This document shows positions 61,928 through 64,000 of a stretch of 64,000 nucleotides of DNA, piece after piece (position 1 is the first letter of the stretch; each line of letters starts with the position of its first letter). Position numbers and translations under genes: made by a program. The DNA comes from Catenovulum sediminis. GTDB lineage: Bacteria; Pseudomonadota; Gammaproteobacteria; Enterobacterales; Alteromonadaceae. The notes under the pieces are model-generated. The model saw only the letters and a list, made by a program, of their open reading frames with translations, was not told where the DNA came from and did not search any database. Where the stretch lies: NCBI RefSeq assembly GCF_040270295.1, contig NZ_JBELOE010000060.1, one strand, 5' to 3'.

Positions 61928-64000
61928 TCACTGAATTAAATTTAGTCGTTGAATTTCAAATTGTAAACATACACCGGGTTGTCCGTCCTGACGATTACAA
62001 GCAGATATTTTCCCCTCATGAAACTGACTCACTAAACGGGCAATATATAAACCTAAGCCTAAATGGGGTTTTTGCTGCTGAGTCGCTGTATTTTCTTTAC
62101 GAATTGAGACCATAGAATCAAATAACCTGTCGTACATGGTTTCGGGTAAAGGTTGCCCTACATTTTTAACTTCCAGAATTGCTTTGCTTTTCACAACTTT
62201 TAATTCAATCTCTATTTGATTGTCGCCAACTGAAAACTCAATTGCATTTGCCAGTATCTTATCCATCATCTGCGCTATTAAATCAGGGCTACCCATTACT
62301 CGATAGTCTGCTTTTTGTATCTCTAATGCAAACTTTTGCGCACTAAAGGCTAAAGTATGGCCTGCAATGCAGCCTTCTACAACCTGTGCTAAATCAAATA
62401 TTTCTTTATCTTCATTTTGAATCGATTGTTCTAATCGCGTGGCTTCTGTCATTGCTGTTAACATGGCATCTAATCTCTGCAATCCTTCATTTGCACGGAT
62501 CACAAATGCATTACCCTGTAACTGACTTTCCTGTTGTTTAAGTGCATCAATAGACGAGCGGATCACCGCCAATGGTGTTTTAAATTCGTGTGACATACGA
62601 GAAGACATACTTTGTAAATACAAATTATATTCAGCTAACCGCTGCACTAAATCACTGACACTACGCGACAAATCGCCTAACTCATCCTGAGTTTTCTCCG
62701 CCTTAACGTTTCCGGTAATACGCCCTTGTTTATCAACTGCAGCAATTAATTGTGATTGTAGCGTCTGTATACGCCCAGAAATACGAAACGCAAACAGCAA
62801 AAAGACACAACTACCCGCCAACAATAGCAACACGATTTGGTTAAACAATGATTCCAGCGCTTGATTTCTTAAACTGCGAATACCATGTGTCGTCTCTTCA
62901 ACGACAACAGCGCCTAACACCTCTCCACCGATAAAAATGGGGTGCGCTGCAGAAATAATAACGGCTTGTTTATCTGGTGATAATCGCCATAAAGTGTCTG
63001 GAACACCTTTTAATGCACTCAATAAAGCTTGATCTTGCAGTTGCACTGCATCTTTTAATTGATCGATAAACGTCTGTGCTGGCTGAGTTAAAATAGTATC
63101 GTATAAAGGTTGTAAAAATGACTGCAACGATTGCATCAAAGGATGGCTGTCGGGTTTTGCACTTTTTTGCGCCGAAGCATAAATAGAACCCGATTTTGCA
63201 AGTACTCGACCATGTTTATCGACTACCCAAATACGCGACTGATTATAACTTAACCCCTTGATGATCGAATCAATCTCTGGAGAAGGCACTAATATAGTCC
63301 CCAAATCTGCCGCTTTTTGCGTATTGGCCGTACCGATGGCACTAACAACTGAGCGCTCTATTTTGTCGTCTACATCATAAATCGCAAACCCAGCTTTCGC
63401 ACCGACCCAACTGACAGGTAACCTCAATTCAAGCCGGTATCCTTCTGGGCTATTTCGCCAATAACCTTGAATTTTTCGCTCGGGTAGTTCGGCCCGATTA
63501 TTGATATCCACCGGATACGCATTAACCCAACCGGCTTGCTGATTTGAAGCAAAAATATAACGTTTGAAAACACCGTCATTGTCTTCTATCGATATTTCTA
63601 AGTAGTCATTTTTGTCTATTCGGTAGCTGTTCGGCTCACGCAATACCACATGATTATCCTGCACATCAAAAGCCAGATACAAATGTTGCTGATATTGCCC
63701 AACCGTATGATTAAACGAAATACTAGAGGGGGTAAGCGTTTTAAATTCCGGCAATAAATTTTGTTGATTGTAATACACACTGCGTTTCGAAAAATCAGTC
63801 CATTCTGACAAATCGCCATCCAACCGAATAGGCTGTTTTAATTGATACGCATACAAATCCTTGCCCGGCACAACCACCTGTTGATATGCAGCGTGTTGCT
63901 CAAATAGCACTGGCCGCTCGTGTAATGCAGTGGCAACTGCCTGCGCGGTTCCCGATAAAGTTTTTTCTTGCCCCAACCGTAGAAAAGATTCCATTTCCCA
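61928..64000 (-). CDS. Histidine kinase of the proteobacterial dedicated sortase system, cut by the window edge
   Basis: At least 690 residues; the frame is still open at the right edge (Trp-Glu before the first Met), so the N-terminal membrane helix lies outside. A periplasmic CBM9-like module (about residues 50-215, with LDGDLSEWTDFSKRSVYYN), second membrane helix (IVLLLLAGSCVFLLFAF), HAMP, His kinase with SSRMSHEFKTPLAVIRSSID, and an ATPase domain with LGLGLYIARLVSQFHEG. The N-terminal EKTLSGTAQAVATALHERP segment and CBM9-like sensor are features of the marine sortase-linked kinase family. Its regulator, sortase and target gene should lie beyond 64000. Confidence 0.85.
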   Translation of the reverse strand, partial: WEMESFLRLGQEKTLSGTAQAVATALHERPVLFEQHAAYQQVVVPGKDLYAYQLKQPIRLDGDLSEWTDFSKRSVYYNQQNLLPEFKTLTPSSISFNHTVGQYQQHLYLAFDVQDNHVVLREPNSYRIDKNDYLEISIEDNDGVFKRYIFASNQQAGWVNAYPVDINNRAELPERKIQGYWRNSPEGYRLELRLPVSWVGAKAGFAIYDVDDKIERSVVSAIGTANTQKAADLGTILVPSPEIDSIIKGLSYNQSRIWVVDKHGRVLAKSGSIYASAQKSAKPDSHPLMQSLQSFLQPLYDTILTQPAQTFIDQLKDAVQLQDQALLSALKGVPDTLWRLSPDKQAVIISAAHPIFIGGEVLGAVVVEETTHGIRSLRNQALESLFNQIVLLLLAGSCVFLLFAFRISGRIQTLQSQLIAAVDKQGRITGNVKAEKTQDELGDLSRSVSDLVQRLAEYNLYLQSMSSRMSHEFKTPLAVIRSSIDALKQQESQLQGNAFVIRANEGLQRLDAMLTAMTEATRLEQSIQNEDKEIFDLAQVVEGCIAGHTLAFSAQKFALEIQKADYRVMGSPDLIAQMMDKILANAIEFSVGDNQIEIELKVVKSKAILEVKNVGQPLPETMYDRLFDSMVSIRKENTATQQQKPHLGLGLYIARLVSQFHEGKISACNRQDGQPGVCLQFEIQRLNLIQ

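Overview
The window reads as a chromosome segment of a moderately AT-rich marine gammaproteobacterium, most likely an alga- or plant-polysaccharide degrader of the order Alteromonadales. I base this on the rpsU-yqeY-dnaG-rpoD block with tsaD divergent from it, the tRNA-CAU gene beside rpoD, the large TonB-dependent receptors, MiaE, PldA and a sensor kinase of the proteobacterial dedicated sortase type at the right edge. The genus is not determined. There is no CRISPR array and no intact mobile element.

Layout. 1-4 kb: two LysR regulators with a VOC protein, a DoxX protein and a DODA-type dioxygenase, probably small oxidative or aromatic detoxification cassettes. 4-34.5 kb: a large beta-mannan utilisation locus. 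34.5-41.1 kb: a decaying 6.3 kb insert (IS110 relic, sulfatase, sulfatase fragment, TonB receptor with an in-frame stop). It is flanked by a duplicated stretch of host DNA and carries the same operator type as the mannan locus. 41-46 kb: MOSC protein, His-rich zinc-type TonB receptor with Zur-like boxes, cysE, trmJ. 46-53.7 kb: tRNA, rpoD, dnaG, yqeY, rpsU, tsaD, dbpA. 53.7-59.1 kb: lysR/lldD pair, a 0.65 kb field of heptanucleotide arrays with REP-like hairpins, miaE, a UPF0158 gene, a degraded nuclease-family fragment, pldA. 59.4-64 kb: a double-PilZ protein and the cut-off histidine kinase.

How the mannan locus works (inference from families). Surface or periplasmic GH26 and GH5 enzymes cut beta-1,4-mannan or glucomannan, and sulfatases would remove sulfate esters. 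A TonB receptor imports oligosaccharides and a GPH-family symporter brings mannobiose into the cytoplasm. An AGE-family epimerase turns Man-Man into Man-Glc, which a GH130 phosphorylase splits into mannose-1-phosphate and glucose. Phosphomannomutase and ManA take mannose-1-P to fructose-6-P, and a eukaryote-type hexokinase phosphorylates the glucose. A LacI-family regulator sits in the middle. Twelve palindromic sites close to TGTAACCGGTTACA lie in front of almost every transcription unit and define a local regulon. Three periplasmic binding proteins have no ABC permease. One of them is in an operon with a chemoreceptor, so sensing or chemotaxis is more likely than transport.

The least explained items are: an 827-residue lipoprotein that joins two CBM-like modules to a metallo-beta-lactamase-fold domain inside the mannan regulon, the direct repeat that brackets the 6.3 kb insert, and the heptanucleotide arrays between lldD and miaE.
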